DNA from: Nephrocerus scutellatus
Lineage: Eukaryota > Arthropoda > Insecta > Diptera > Pipunculidae
DNA: 64,000 nt
Direction: 5' to 3'
NCBI GenBank assembly: GCA_947095585.1
Contig: OX352761.1
Location: forward strand, 90,764,833 to 90,828,832
Shown: positions 46,150 to 57,283 of the stretch, in pieces
Layout: every line of letters begins with the position of its first letter
How positions within the stretch are numbered: position 1 is the first letter of the stretch
Program-made: the position numbers and the translations under genes
Notes under the pieces: model-generated
Database searches by the model: none
Seen by the model: the letters and a program-made list of their open reading frames with translations, nothing else
Told to the model about the DNA's origin: nothing

Positions 46150-47382
46150 GCCGCTCAATTCCAACGGTTGTTTGTTTCTGGTTATCGTTCCATTGTAGTC
46201 GTTCAGGAACAGTGTGCCGGGTTGTACTTGTTCGATGTTCCTTATGTGGTCGGCGTTGATGCGGGTTCAGTTTGGCCGTTTACTACTTATTATATTAATA
46301 ATACTACTAGTATTACTTATTGCTACTAAACAATTGTCGTTGCAAATTCTTTGCATTATATTTTTAATCCATATATTCTTTCTTTACATTTAAGTATTTT
46401 TCCAAAATCAATTTTATTATTTTTTTACTTCTTTATTTCTTATTTTTTTCACAAACTTCATTCTGTGTAGTTGGTAAACTTAAAATTTAAATTATTGTTG
46501 TACCATTTGCGGCTCTCCTTATATCGGTAAATTCTAATTCCTCTTCAATATTAATATAGAGTATTTCTACTTTTCAATCATTTTCTCTATGGTGTTTATT
46601 TCCAGATTTAAGAATATAAATGAGTTTACAATATTTGCCCATCGTAATCTATATAATTAATTCCTCTTTTATTAATTGTAAATTGTATTTTATTTTTAAT
46701 CCATTTTCTAGTTTTATTTCTTTCTATTCGTTATATTTTTTAATTTTATTATTTATATTATATTATTTAATGTTCTCTTTTTTTTCTTTTTCTGCTTCTC
46801 GGCCTTGTTCAAATGCGTTATAATAAAATAAATTATTAAAACCAAAGCATTGATTAACAAACATTATCATTCAGGAGAACTAAAAACCATGCCAACTTAA
46901 AAAGTGATTTCCAATACCCCAAGAAACTAGACATATCTCGACGGGCAGAAGAAATTTACCTAGAATTAAAAATAAAAAAACTACCTACCACCGAAATTTG
47001 AGGGAACCACACAAACGTAAAAAAGACCCTAGGTTTACCAAACGCAAACATGCGACATGATATGTATATTATATAAAATGTGCTTGAGTGAGACAGGTAG
47101 CAAATCTATCACAGCAACTTGTTAATTATAAGTTGTGAATTTTTCCAATTAGAATCAATTTCTAATAAATAAATTATGTTGTGTTTTGACACTAAATAAA
47201 AACAAATTTAATAACTTTCCTTACTTTAGTCGCTTAAAAACAAACATTTCTATTTGTTGTCCAAGTTGTATAAAACACATTTAAAAATTATCTAACATAT
47301 AAAAATTGTTTATTTTTCTCAATTAAAACAACTCATCCTGTGTAAAATTCGCTTTTTTGGCGACTCTTTCCTTTAAAATTAC
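46150..47382. other. AT-rich stretch downstream of the FnIII exon
   Basis: This should be intron or downstream part of the minus-strand adhesion gene. No further exon of that gene was recognised here. The 46620-46823 open frame is a composition artefact of T-rich DNA. Confidence 0.5.
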
Positions 47383-47769
47383 CTCGCTTGAACTGTTGCT
47401 TCATAATGTTGGTCGGGATTCAAGCCTCGAATCATATAACTCATCCCTTGCGTATAATGATGTGACAATGGCATTGCTGGTAAAACAACATCTCTCCAGT
47501 CGTTTCTACCCCAATGCATAACATTACCATAACCTCCACCATTGCTGACAGCGTTCATTCTATGATTACGGCTGTTGCTGCCGATGAGTCCACCTCCATT
47601 AACTCCAGCACCACCTCCACCACCGTACATTTGCAGCAACGACGATTGCTGTAGCGGGTGCGACTGTTCGATAGTGTTGTCGACCTCATGCCCTTGCGGC
47701 AACCTTCGGAAAGATAACTTGAATTCCTCGATTGGCGTATGCGAGTCCACCGTCCAAGATATGTTGTAT
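47383..47769 (-). CDS. Internal exon, fibronectin III domain of an Ig/FnIII cell-adhesion protein
   Basis: The exon codes for the start of a fibronectin type III domain: YNISWTVDSHTPIEEFKLSF with the conserved Trp, RLPQG, a low-complexity Gly- and Asn-rich insert (YGGGGGAGVNGGGLIGSNS), DWRDVVLPAMPLS, then YMIRGLNPDQHYEATVQAR with the Tyr corner. The acceptor is TTTGTAG|A and the donor GCGAG|GTAATT, both proper on the minus strand. The exon is 387 bases, starts with the last base of an Arg codon and ends two bases into the next codon, so it is phase-symmetric. With the Ig exon upstream, the product is a secreted or membrane adhesion molecule of the insect Ig/FnIII group (klingon, wrapper and related genes come to mind). 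The exact orthologue is not certain. Confidence 0.9.
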
Positions 47770-48101
47770 CTACAAATAGATAAAGAAAAGAAAAGAGCTG
47801 AACAAATAGAAATAAAATCCGCAAAAGTCCAGATTGTAATGCACAATACGAAAGGAAACAACGGCAAGAGAAAGCAGGCAAACCCCATCGCCAAGAAATC
47901 GTTGTTCGTGCAGTTTTTAAGACAAATGTAAATGTGTAAATGTTTGTGTGTGGATTACTAGCTGATAGAAAAGAGCTGCAACGTAAAAAAATTGAGTACT
48001 CCTCAAGTATCCTTTAAGAAATACATATATTTTTTATATTATTTGCTATTTTGTGTGACCAGTTGAAGTTTGTGAAACTTAATGATAATTATCAGTAATT
48101 C

Positions 48102-48320
48102 TATTATTATAATAATAATAATAATAATAATAATATTTCAACCGACAGACCATTGCGGTCCTAGCTTCTCGCGACCATTTGTCTTGTGCATGTTTATTTT
48201 TGCACACAAATAAAAGTAATTACAATATATTGCCGTATACTAACGCCGAATTGAGAAGCATTCCGTGACAAGTTATTAATCTCGGATGCTTGTCAGACAT
48301 TCGCAAAAGGTGAAAAATAA
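48102..48320 (-). mobile_element. tRNA-derived SINE, copy C (headless)
   Basis: Minus strand: GCGAATGTCTGACAAGC, then GCTTCTCAATTCGGCG, then AATGGTCGCGAGAAGCTAGG, ACCGCAATGGTCTGTCGG and an (ATT)n tail of about 30 bases (48107-48136). These parts match copy A in order. The tRNA head with its A and B boxes is missing or unrecognisable beyond 48320, so the copy is 5'-truncated. Confidence 0.8.
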
Positions 48321-48964
48321 AAGAAAGAAAAATAAAAAAAGATCGTGATGGTGTTTTCTGGTGTTTCTTACCATGTAATTCTCTTATTATTTGTAATGAA
48401 TTTATGATTTTTAATTACCTAACTCGGTGCAACTTTGATGAGATGGTGATGGGAAATGGTTAGAATTTTAATTAAAATTCGTTCAATTGCAATGGCGAAA
48501 ATCAGATTGGGAGAAAAATTATATTTTCATCATAGAAAACAACACTGAAACGACATCCATTAATAAACCCGTAAAATAGATCACTTTCTAAACACAAAAT
48601 CGTATAATGGCAATTGTGATTTTGACTCTTATAAAGCTCGCGTCTGTGTCTACGCCTAGTGGGGGTCAATCAGTGAAGTGGTACCAGTGGGTGGTCATTT
48701 TGCTAGGGCAGTGGAATGAGAACAGTATGATTCGGGCAGCACGGTGGGAGCAGTCGGGCAAAGCTAGGTTTGTCAGTTAGTATATTATATACTCTTCTGT
48801 AAATTGATGTTTCATTAAATATTAAATTTATGAAGTAAGTTGTATAGCCAACTTCTTCCGAGACTTGAAGTTTCTTAGCACAACATGGACTCCTTCCACC
48901 TAGCTTAGAAAAAAAAAGAAAAAAAACATCCATAAATTTATTGAAGTGCTTTTATATTAATGCC

Positions 48965-49080
48965 AAAACACATAATCATTATATTTGGCTCTACAAGCGG
49001 GGTCCGGTTCTGACCTCCCGCAAAAAATTCTCTCCACCGGTCCCGATTTCGAACCGAAGTTATCCAGACCAAAATGTATG
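48965..49080 (-). pseudogene. 3' end fragment of the RTE-type LINE
   Basis: TTTGGCTCTACAAGCGGGGTCCGG with GGTCCCGATTTCGAACCGAAG corresponds on the minus strand to FGSKSGPVERIF followed by PDPACRAKY. The same piece occurs at 34839 and 43660. It is the last part of the LINE and is thus a very short 5'-truncated insertion within the adhesion-gene intron. Confidence 0.75.
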
Positions 49081-49280
49081 TGCAGCGAAATTAGGTGCAT
49101 ACACAGCACACGGTGAAAGACAACAGAATGTTGCAGGCAATAAATGCAACGCTGCACGATATCTTTATTTCTACTTTGCTGCATACAGAATATCTGCACA
49201 TTCGTTTTAACATAACTCAAGCGCGTCTTTCTTAATTTTACTTTTAGCTAGAGCGAAATACAACACAGCTACAGCTATAA

Positions 49281-49610
49281 GAAAACAATCCATAAAAATT
49301 TTTCATGTAAATTCTCTAATCGGAGATGAATGTCCCCAATGTTTGGAAAAAAAGTCACTACCAAATTTTTACAAAAAGTGTTGCCATCGGAGATGCACTT
49401 GTATACAAAATTTGAATAAAATCGAGTTAATTTAGAGAACAAATTCATATTCCAAATTTTAAAAGAAAGTGCTGTCATCGGAGATACATTTGTGTGCAAA
49501 GTTTAAATAAAATCGGGCTTAAGGAACACATAAAAATTGATTACAAGATTCCACCAGCTAGCCACCGACAGACAAAAATGCCGATGAGAAGTTAATATTG
49601 AAAATTTAAA
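49281..49610 (-). mobile_element. HINE-like element, short copy
   Basis: Starts at the hairpin side with ACAATCCATAAAAATTTTTC, then ATGTAAATTCTCTAATCGG, and ends with AAGTTAATATTGAAAATTTAAA at 49590-49610. Two units with TTTTTACAAAAAGTGTTGCC and TTTTAAAAGAAAGTGCTGTC are present. The (CA)n tract and the GAGCTC-containing middle of the main subfamily are missing. It lies in the adhesion-gene intron, on the gene's strand. Confidence 0.8.
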
Positions 49611-50148
49611 TTTCTTGATGATATTCTTCGCGACGCTATGCAACTCTGTAAGATATCCTTTATTTTACCTTTGCTGCGTGCAGAATATATGCACATTCCT
49701 CGCGAATGCACGGCAAGACTTACGCATGAATTATAAAGGACATTTTCGTCTGATACACCATAATTCGCTTCAAAATGTCTTGCAATAAAAATAGCTGCTT
49801 AATGCGGTTTTCCTGTTTTTTAAAGAGAAACGTTTAAGACAAAAAGATACGATAAAGAGTTCGGAAAAAGAAATTCGCCAGGAAACCAGCTTCTTCAGCG
49901 GAAAAAATGTTTAATTTGAAATTTTTTTTATCTTCTTCGATACTGTTATCTTTCCGATTGCACCAATTGAAAAACATAAAATTAGTTCATATATAAGACT
50001 TCAAAAAATAATCCTTAAGAGTCGATTATAATAGGCTTTTGCGTGCATGGACTAGTGTCATTATAACATATTTTAGTAATTACTTTTTAATTTCAGACAC
50101 ATATTTATAATTAATAGTTATTTATTTTCAGATTAAGTTTTTTTTTTC

Positions 50149-51676
50149 ATGTTTCAGCCCTATAAAATGGGGAAAAAAGAAAAACAAAAGGAAAAGGTTA
50201 ATGAGGTATTAACCTTAATCAGGCAAGAAGTCTCAACCCATGGTGGTGACTTCCTTACTTCCTTGTATGTAAGGCTGGATGAAGTCAACCAGCTTTGCGA
50301 AGACTCAGCTTCCTCTGAAAAGGAGAGCATGAGCCTTGGCGAGTTAGCGGACAATGATGCGTCCGAATCCAGCAGCTGCGATGAAGACAGTCGCAAACAG
50401 TGGTCTTCTCCCATGCCAATAAAGGCCAAAAGAAGGAGGTTGTCTGGAAATTCCAGATCATCATCGCCACCAACATCATCTTCTCCTGCAGTGAATGCTG
50501 TTGAAGTGAGAAAACCGCCGAAAGTCATTGCTGTAGAGAAAACAGCCAAGGCAAAAGAGGCACAAAATTTTGTTAAGAAGGCACCACATTCAGCAAACAA
50601 AAAAGTCCCAATTACGGGACCAACATCGAAACCATTTGCTATGTCGCCAATAGTCTGTTTTAGACTCAACGTTGCTGAACTATCTAAGTTCGCGAAGAGT
50701 GCCAACATTAGTTGCAGAATTCGCAACATCAACAGCAGTAAGTCGGTCGTTACGGCCATAAACAAAGATGGGCACCAGAAAATTCGGTCTTTCCTACAAT
50801 CGGGAAAGACTGAATTTAACACTTACACTGCTAAGGAGGACCGTAAAGAAATTTTGGTCCTAAAAGGCATACACCACTCCTTCGATACTGATAATGTCAA
50901 GGATGCATTAACGGCAGAGGGTATCCCTGTACTGGAGGTCAAACCCTTCAAATCTCAGAGGACCGACAGGAAATTTAACAATTTCATTGTCGAACTTGAG
51001 AAGAACTGCGATAAGGCAGCAGTTTGCTCAAAAACCCTCCTGATGAACCAGTTGGTACATTGGGAAAAACTTAAACCGGCAGGCATTACGCAGTGCAGAA
51101 ACTGCCAAAAGTTTGGACATGTAGCAAGCAATTGCGGCATGAAATACAGATGCGTTAAGTGCAAGGACGAACACTTACATGGCCAATGCCCAAAAATGTA
51201 AACAACAAGAAGGACGACAACGTCTTCTGCACAAATTGGCAAAAAACTGGACATCCTGCAAACTATCGAGGATGTCCTAAATATAAAGAAAAAATGGCGG
51301 AAAAAGTAAAAACCGCCCAAAAAAAGATGGAGCAGCATAAGTTCGCCCAGAAATCTGCTGCAAAAGCTATAGTGAAAGGAGTTAGCTTTGCTAGTATAGC
51401 TGCTATGGGGACTGCTAGCTAGCCAGCAACAATCAACAAACCACCGCCAACCATCCAAGCAAGCAAAAAAAACCAGTAAGTAAACAAGCTCCAAAACCGG
51501 CACCATCTACTGGAAAATCTAACATCTTCGACGATACGGAAAGGCTATTTGGAGCAGACCTTTTCACAATTCTGCAGAAAGCAAGAGAAGTCGTGCCTGC
51601 TAATTATAGCAGCCTTGATGACAGGTCCAAAAAAACTGTTTTGGGTCGACTTATTTGTGAATTATGTTCACAATAA
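50149..51676 (+). pseudogene. ORF1 (gag-like) of a jockey-clade LINE, one frameshift
   Basis: The first frame (50149-51201, in-frame ATG also at 50167) starts MGKKEKQKEKVNEVLTLIRQ, passes a Ser-rich acidic part, and reaches a PRE_C2HC-like region (PIVCFRLNVAELSKFAK, EILVLKGIHHSFDTDNVKDA). It then reads zinc knuckles CRNCQKFGHVASNC and CVKCKDEHLHGQC. It stops at 51199 because one A is missing in a run of As at about 51192. The next frame continues with a third knuckle, CTNWQKTGHPANYRGC (one Cys is Trp), to 51421. A last shift gives FDDTERLFGADLFTILQKAR and ends in TAA at 51674-51676, where it overlaps the start of ORF2. ORF1 would bind LINE RNA. Confidence 0.9.
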
Positions 51677-52989
51677 GCAGGATAAGTATATTCTCATATA
51701 ATGTAAACTCTATTTATTCGTTAGCTAGGCGTATCACACTAAAATTATTTATTAAAACTAATAAGCCTGAAATTCTTTTTTTACAGGAAACTAATCTCAC
51801 AGGGAGAAACCCATTCAGTCCAGATGGTTACAACATCCACAGGGTCGACAAAAGCTGTGATTGCTCTGGGACGGCGGTCCTTATCAGGAACACTATGGCA
51901 GGCAAAAAGGTGCAAATCAGTGGTTTGCGTAGCATGGAAGCAACAGCTGCCAGCATCAAAGTCAACGAGGTTGAGACCTTGTTGGTAATATCAGTGTACA
52001 ATCACTGTAATGAAACGAGGGAAAACATTCAACGGGATCAGCAAACTGTCTGCGGCATCTCCTCTGGGCACACATACTGTGTGGTTGGAGGGGATTTTAA
52101 TGCTAGGCACACCCGATGGCAGGATGAAGTATGCAACAACCAAGGAAAGGACATTGCAGATTGGCTGGATTCAAATCCTCAGCAGCATACCATGGCTGTT
52201 GTTTCCCAGCCCCGGAAAACATATCCTCGGACACCATCCACGCTGGATTTCTTCTTGGCAACGACAAATTTCGTCAACATTCTGCCGGAATTAAGGAATT
52301 ATTCCTGTTTTGCACATGATAGTGATTCGGATCATTTGGACATAGAGCTTCGAGTGAGGTTGAATCAGCGAATTGTTCAAGTTGCCCCAACACCTGAACT
52401 ACACATCAACTTTGCGAAAATAAACTGGAACCGGCTTAGATCAGAAGTCGAAGCTGGACTTCAAATTCCAGTGGCTTGCAGAAATCTGGAGAATAACGAA
52501 ATTGATGATGCTATCAAAAATTTCGAGACTTCAGTGAACACAGCCATAGATCGGCAGAAAACTGTTCGCTCTAGCAGGGATCGCTTACCGCATCTACCTG
52601 AGAATATTCAGGCAATATATGCTCACAAGCAAATGCTTAGGAAACGCCTTCAGAGGATCTTCAACAGGACTCTAAACACAGTTAATGACGAATATCAGTC
52701 TGTATTTTCGCAACTGCGTTGTACAATAATCATGCTTCGTCAACCTTTGCGAAGTTACCAAGAAGATGAACTGACCAAACGACTTCAGAACATCAAACCA
52801 GGTCCGGATGCATTTAAAAAGCTAAATTCTGTGATCGGAAAACGTATTTCTATTCCAGAAAGTATCACGTTTGGAGAGCAAGTAGCTGCCAGTTCTGTTG
52901 AAAAAGCCGAAGCCTTTGCCTGTCATTTCGAAAAGAGCTTTACAGACCGACCACCAACTCATCTTCCAGAATTCATAGAGCAAGTATAG
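51664..52989 (+). pseudogene. ORF2 endonuclease of the same jockey-clade LINE, no reverse transcriptase
   Basis: The 441-codon frame starts at an ATG overlapping the end of ORF1 by 13 bases. An intact apurinic-type endonuclease follows: ISIFSYNVNSIYSLARRITL (Asn), EILFLQETNLTG (Glu), VVGGDFNARHTRWQDEVCNN (Asp, Asn), TPSTLDFFLATTNF and HDSDSDHLDIELRV (Asp, His), in proper order. The linker that normally leads into the reverse transcriptase continues to VEKAEAFACHFEKSFTDRPP and the frame ends at 52987-52989. The reverse transcriptase is absent downstream, which is unusual because LINEs are normally cut at the 5' side. Orientation is opposite to the host gene whose intron it occupies. Confidence 0.9.
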
Positions 52990-53897
52990 GTATTAGGATT
53001 TGTGTCCGTTTTCGTATTCAAAAGACAACTGTCAAGTTTATCCATCTTAAAAGCGACCTGAATCGTTCGCGCCTATGCGCTTAACGAATCGGAGCTGAAC
53101 TTTTCTGTGCATTCGCAAGTTCGCCTCTGCATGCTTATTCTGGCAAATGTCCATTATAATTCATGATTAAGTTTAACTGTAGGTTATCATCAGTTATCTA
53201 TTGCATGCGCTCCACGTTTTTCATTTTAAATCTTACACCCACATTATACTTTCATAGCTATTAAAAATTCTTAGGACTATATGTATGGGGTTAGGAATCT
53301 GTATATAGCTAGGATCAGGCTAGGTTTTACAAATTTTTTTTAAATAATTATTATTACTAACCTTGTCAGAACTTAACCTTATATTGAAAATTTAATGGTT
53401 TTCCCTCTACATTTGTTTAAAAATTATATTGTAAAAATATTTTTAAACCGAATTAAATTAAAGCACGCAACTTCCCATATACAAATACGACTTCAGGGTA
53501 ACAAAATGAATGAAATTAAAATTGTACTGCCAGTAAATAGGATGAAATAAGTAGTGAAGAAAGTTTAACATTACTATAATCATTATTAAACTAGTTACAG
53601 AGTAGTATAGTTTCCAACTTAAGTTCCATGTTAAAGGGATATTGGTGTAAGTGCCCTGAATTAGAACTGAATACCCTTCTGTTATTTACATGTGTGCATT
53701 TTATTTGTTGTCGACCTCATTTCTTTAGCAAGTAAAACTTTATATAGATCATTAATTTTGGTTTTGAGAAATATTGTTAACTATTGAAGTATTTTATATA
53801 AGTAAGTGCCACAATGCGTCATGGTTTCATATGTGTAAGAAATTAAATACAAAACTATGAAACTATGCACCCAATATACAGCCAGTATCTTACTTAC

Positions 53898-54127
53898 CTG
53901 TCTTTATACTGACTAATTGGCGGAGAATTGAATACAGCAACACTAGGTTTTCCACTTAGTTGAAGAGTTTTTCTTGATTTGCCAAGTTGATTTTCCGCCA
54001 CACATGAGTAATTTCCGAAATCCTGAGGATGTACCTTTCGTATAATCAGCGTATGACGTGATCCACGGTTTTCCATTATATGCCGTTCGGTAGTATCTAA
54101 TTGCATGGTATCTTTGAACCAGATTAC
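53898..54127 (-). CDS. Internal exon, immunoglobulin domain of the Ig/FnIII cell-adhesion protein
   Basis: The exon codes for the second half of an Ig domain: VIWFKDTMQLDTTERHIMEN with the core Trp, RGSRHTLIIRKVHPQDFGNY with the D-G-Y corner, SCVAENQLGKSRKTLQLSG with the disulphide Cys, then a linker SVAVFNSPPISQYKDR. The acceptor is GGCATCGGGCAG|GTAATC, preceded by a T run, and the donor is GACAG|GTAAGTAAG. It ends two bases into an Arg codon that the first base of the next exon (47769) completes, giving KDR-YNISW without a gap. The first half of the Ig domain, including its first Cys, must lie in an upstream exon at higher coordinates; it was not found in the window. Confidence 0.92.
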
Positions 54128-55440
54128 CTGCCCGATGCCAAAAAAATAACGGAAGCATCACAGAGCAATGGCCAAGTCAATAACATCAGCATGGACGAAA
54201 GATGTCGATGGCCGGAGGATGGAACATTCGGTTTATCATCGGAATAACGAGCATTTGGTTCGAATTTAGAAAATAAAGAGATACCGATTATGTTGACCAA
54301 ATTAATTGCAAAAGCCGACCGTCAGTATGCAACACAACAGTACATAGCCGTAGAGTACAATTTCGGGAATGGATCGGTAGGTTGTGATGAAGTGATGGCA
54401 TAATGACCATAATGAGGGTGTATTGCAACATTAAAAAACATACAAATAATACCGGTCGTTTGGTCGTACGTAAGGTGTGTTTAATCGCAGGATGTGGATG
54501 TGTGGCAGATACCAGTAAACATTTTTTTAGAATTTTTTTTATTCCGTCAAAATAAAGGTGCGATAAGATAAAACAAATGTTAAATAAAATAATGTTTATT
54601 ATGTACGCCATAGAGAAGGAAAATCAAACATAAAAGGCCGTCGCAAACGGTTGGCGTAGGCGTATGGAAATATAATTTTTGTTGTTAGATTAAACACATC
54701 ATGTATGAAGTCATCGTCCAGGTATGCATGAATAAGTCATCGTAAGTCATCGTCATAACCAGATTGACGCGTTGGAATGTGTTATTCGTTTATCAAAATG
54801 AAGGTTTTCGTTGTTCCAATTGTCCAAGCCCATATACGTGATAGCATGGCAGGGTATTTATGAAGTGAGCAGCAATAGATAGGAGAAAAAAGAAAGCGAA
54901 AAAAATTTCATTAGAAAAAATAAGAGTTATAAAAGAGATTTAGATTAAATATACGTAATAAAGTACATACTACGTATGGTATTTAATATATACTCCACTC
55001 GGTGGTCTCCGGGTATAATTCCGCACATTAAGGATATAAACACAATTCAAGAAAGAGATACTCAAATATAGGAATTAGTTCGTTAGCTGGATTTTACTAA
55101 AATCTTGAGATAGTAACATATTTTGAGTTCTATTATAAAATGTCATGAGCCCACATTCAACACTACCTCTGAAAGAAATGTAAGAAATGTAAATGTGTGG
55201 CGTGTGTCGATGTATACATAAAAGTTTGTACCCAAAAAATGAAGGTTTTTTACATTTACTTGTTTTTGAATCTTGGTAGAACAACTACCAAATATTACAT
55301 AATACTATTAAGCCAAAAGAAAAAGCATAACTTGACTTTTGGTGTAAGGTAACTTAAAGGTAACAATGTCAATATTTGGAATAAGGAAGTAGTTGGGAGC
55401 TGGAGCGAAGCTGCCTTGTACGCGTGCAAACTGGTGTCTG
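54128..55440. other. Upstream intron or flank without recognised features
   Basis: By gene order this should be the intron upstream of the Ig exon. No earlier Ig exon was recognised on the minus strand. A short block at 55207-55232 (GTCGATGTATACATAAAAGTTTGTACC) repeats part of 32653-32680. Confidence 0.5.
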
Positions 55441-55484
55441 AGGATTACACGGAGACATGGACACCCACCACCGTTTGTGTCGAC

Positions 55485-55700
55485 AGCTGAGGGAGGGTTA
55501 CCCTTTTTAGTGTCGATTCTTTAGTTTTCGGGGTCGCTGAGGAGAATATAGACGGTAAGACAGCTCTTGGTGATGGGGTCGATAGCTGAGAAGGGGGAGG
55601 GTCAAAGCTTTTAGTGTCGATTCTATAGTTTCCTGAATGGTAAGGCAGCTCTAAGGGGATTGGTGGATAGCTGTGGGGGTCGCTGACATCAATGGTGTTG
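55485..55700. repeat. Two-unit tandem repeat of about 105 bases
   Basis: AGCTGAG...GGGAGGGT followed by TTTTAGTGTCGATTCT and AGTTT, then GGTAAG-CAGCTCT, occurs at about 55485-55590 and again at about 55588-55680. The second copy diverges. A minus-strand open frame over it shows repeated SFDPPPSQLS-like and TPKTKESTLK-like parts, which reflect the repeat. Confidence 0.6.
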
Positions 55701-56233
55701 GTAGCACACTTCCATGGGTGACTTTTCTCCCCGGATGGTGAAAGGTGACCGATATATGTGGCGATCCCATAGTTTTCGGTGCTATATAAAATTGACATAT
55801 GATTTTCGTAATCTGTCGCGGAGCTAATAAATTCTATTTATCCAGCTATTTCTTAAAACTATTTTAATTTCAACTGGTTGCGAGGAAGGCCCATTCTTGC
55901 TGCTAAAAATGAAGACATCCATGAAACAAACAATAAAATACTTGCCATGTTAATAGGCGTAGTCATTGATTAAATGTTTATCGATACCGTAGTAGATGCT
56001 CATGAGAAAGTTAATTATCTAACAGAGTTCCTAAACTCACTTGTTTCGACTGCCACAACATAATTTTTTACATAAAGTGGGATCTCCAAGACTGTGCATA
56101 CAAAAGTTAAACAGTCCTCAAATCGGCTGTATTTTTGAATTTTATGAAACACGCTAACTGGTGTTAGTGAAAAGAGCGAGAAACCCTAGTTGTAGTAGTG
56201 AGAAACAGAAAACTTTTATACGGATTTTTCTCT

Positions 56234-56665
56234 TTTTAAATTCTCTATATTAACTTCGCGTGCATGTGGCTGGCTGGTTGGTTGGCTGGCTGGCTGGCTG
56301 GCTGGTCAGATTTTCTGATCAATTTTTAGCCCACTTCCCATGGCCCGATTTTATTGAAATTTTGCACACATGTATATTTCCGGTGACAATACTTTCCCTC
56401 GGACCTCGGGTTCGGGGGCTCACATACAAATATTTTACAAAATTTACCCGATTTTCTTTAAATTTTGTACACATGTGTGTCTTCGATGGAAAACACTTTT
56501 TGTAAAAATTTGGAGCGATCGGCCCTTTGGGGACCCCAATATACAATTTTTAAATATCGCTATATCGCATCAGATCACGGCAAAGTCTGAGCTCTGTGCT
56601 TTGTGAGCAGCGCTGTTCGCTGCCGCTGCGTCATTTCGTGGATGATTTTGCCACAAGACGAGCAC

Positions 56666-56700
<35 letters not shown>

Positions 56701-56755
56701 CTCCGATTAGAGAATTTACAAGAAAAATTTTAATTTTTATGGGTTGTTTTTTTTT
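56234..56755 (+). mobile_element. HINE-like element, complete reference copy
   Basis: Begins TTTTTAAATTCTCTATATTAAC. Then follow a GGCTGGCTGG tract (56267-56305), GATCAATTTTTAGCCCACTTCC, unit 1 (ATTTTGCACACATGTATATTTCC), the GGGGGCTC block, unit 2 (GTACACATGTGTGTCTTCGATGG), ATATCGCTATATCGCATCAG, GTGAGCAGCGCTGTTCGCTGC, and a (GT)n tract of about 28 bases (56669-56699). It ends TAGAGAATTTACAAG, hairpin, GGGTTGTTTTTTTTT at 56755. AAATTCTCTA near one end and TAGAGAATTT near the other are inverted. There is no ORF with recognisable product. Confidence 0.9.
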
Positions 56756-57104
56756 AGTTACCAATACATCTGATTTGAGTAGTTTTTAAGCATGTATCTA
56801 TGCTTCAAGAAAACAGTTGGGCTTTCTGTAGAGAAAGTTTTGAACCAATGGTGTGGTATTGTTTTTTTCCGTTGTGTTTGTATAACACCAAAATTCAAGG
56901 CCTGGTCGAAAACTACAGACTAGAACAGCGAATTATGTATGTGTTTTGTGATTAGTGATCAGTTATTATCCATTAATAATGCCGTGGAAGTGAGCAAAAT
57001 GTGTATGTTATAAACTATTGCAATGCAAAATATGATGAAAGTGATATAAGTGTAAATTTGTATCACTTTCCAAAAAAGTGAACGAAAAAATATAATAACG
57101 TTTG

Positions 57105-57190
57105 TTTACGCTCCAAGCGTCACAAATTATTCCATCGCAAGCCCAAGTCCAATCAAATTCTGACTGGTAGAAGCCGATATATACGAGTAG
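57105..57190 (-). repeat. Fragment of the ACGCGT-rich repeat family
   Basis: CGTCACAAATTATTCCATCGCAAGCC and CAAATTCTGACTGGTAGAAGCCG repeat the units seen at 59765-59852 and 59971-60045. No other part of that family is present here. Confidence 0.6.
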
Positions 57191-57283
57191 ACAAACTGAC
57201 AAAAGTACACAAACACGCTGAAAATGTTTCCCTGTCCTCCGATTATTAGCTTCGACTTTCGGGCTCACAATTAAAATTTAAAT

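Larger units (their letters stand above)
47770..53897 (-). other. Intron of the Ig/FnIII gene
   Basis: The intron is bounded by GTAAGT at its 5' side (53897 down) and by TTTGTAG at its 3' side (47770). Its length is 6.1 kb. Inside are a SINE, an RTE 3' end, a HINE-like element and a LINE in antisense orientation. A 47.8-48.1 kb stretch near the acceptor and 53.0-53.9 kb near the donor have no recognised element. Confidence 0.8.

Noticed and set aside
50160..50822. Minus-strand open frame of 220 codons
   Set aside because: It is the shadow of the LINE ORF1 on the other strand; its Leu/Ser composition mirrors the Lys/Ser-rich gag.
55445..55798. Pro/Ser-rich open frame of 117 codons on the minus strand
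   Set aside because: It is generated by the tandem repeat at 55485-55700.
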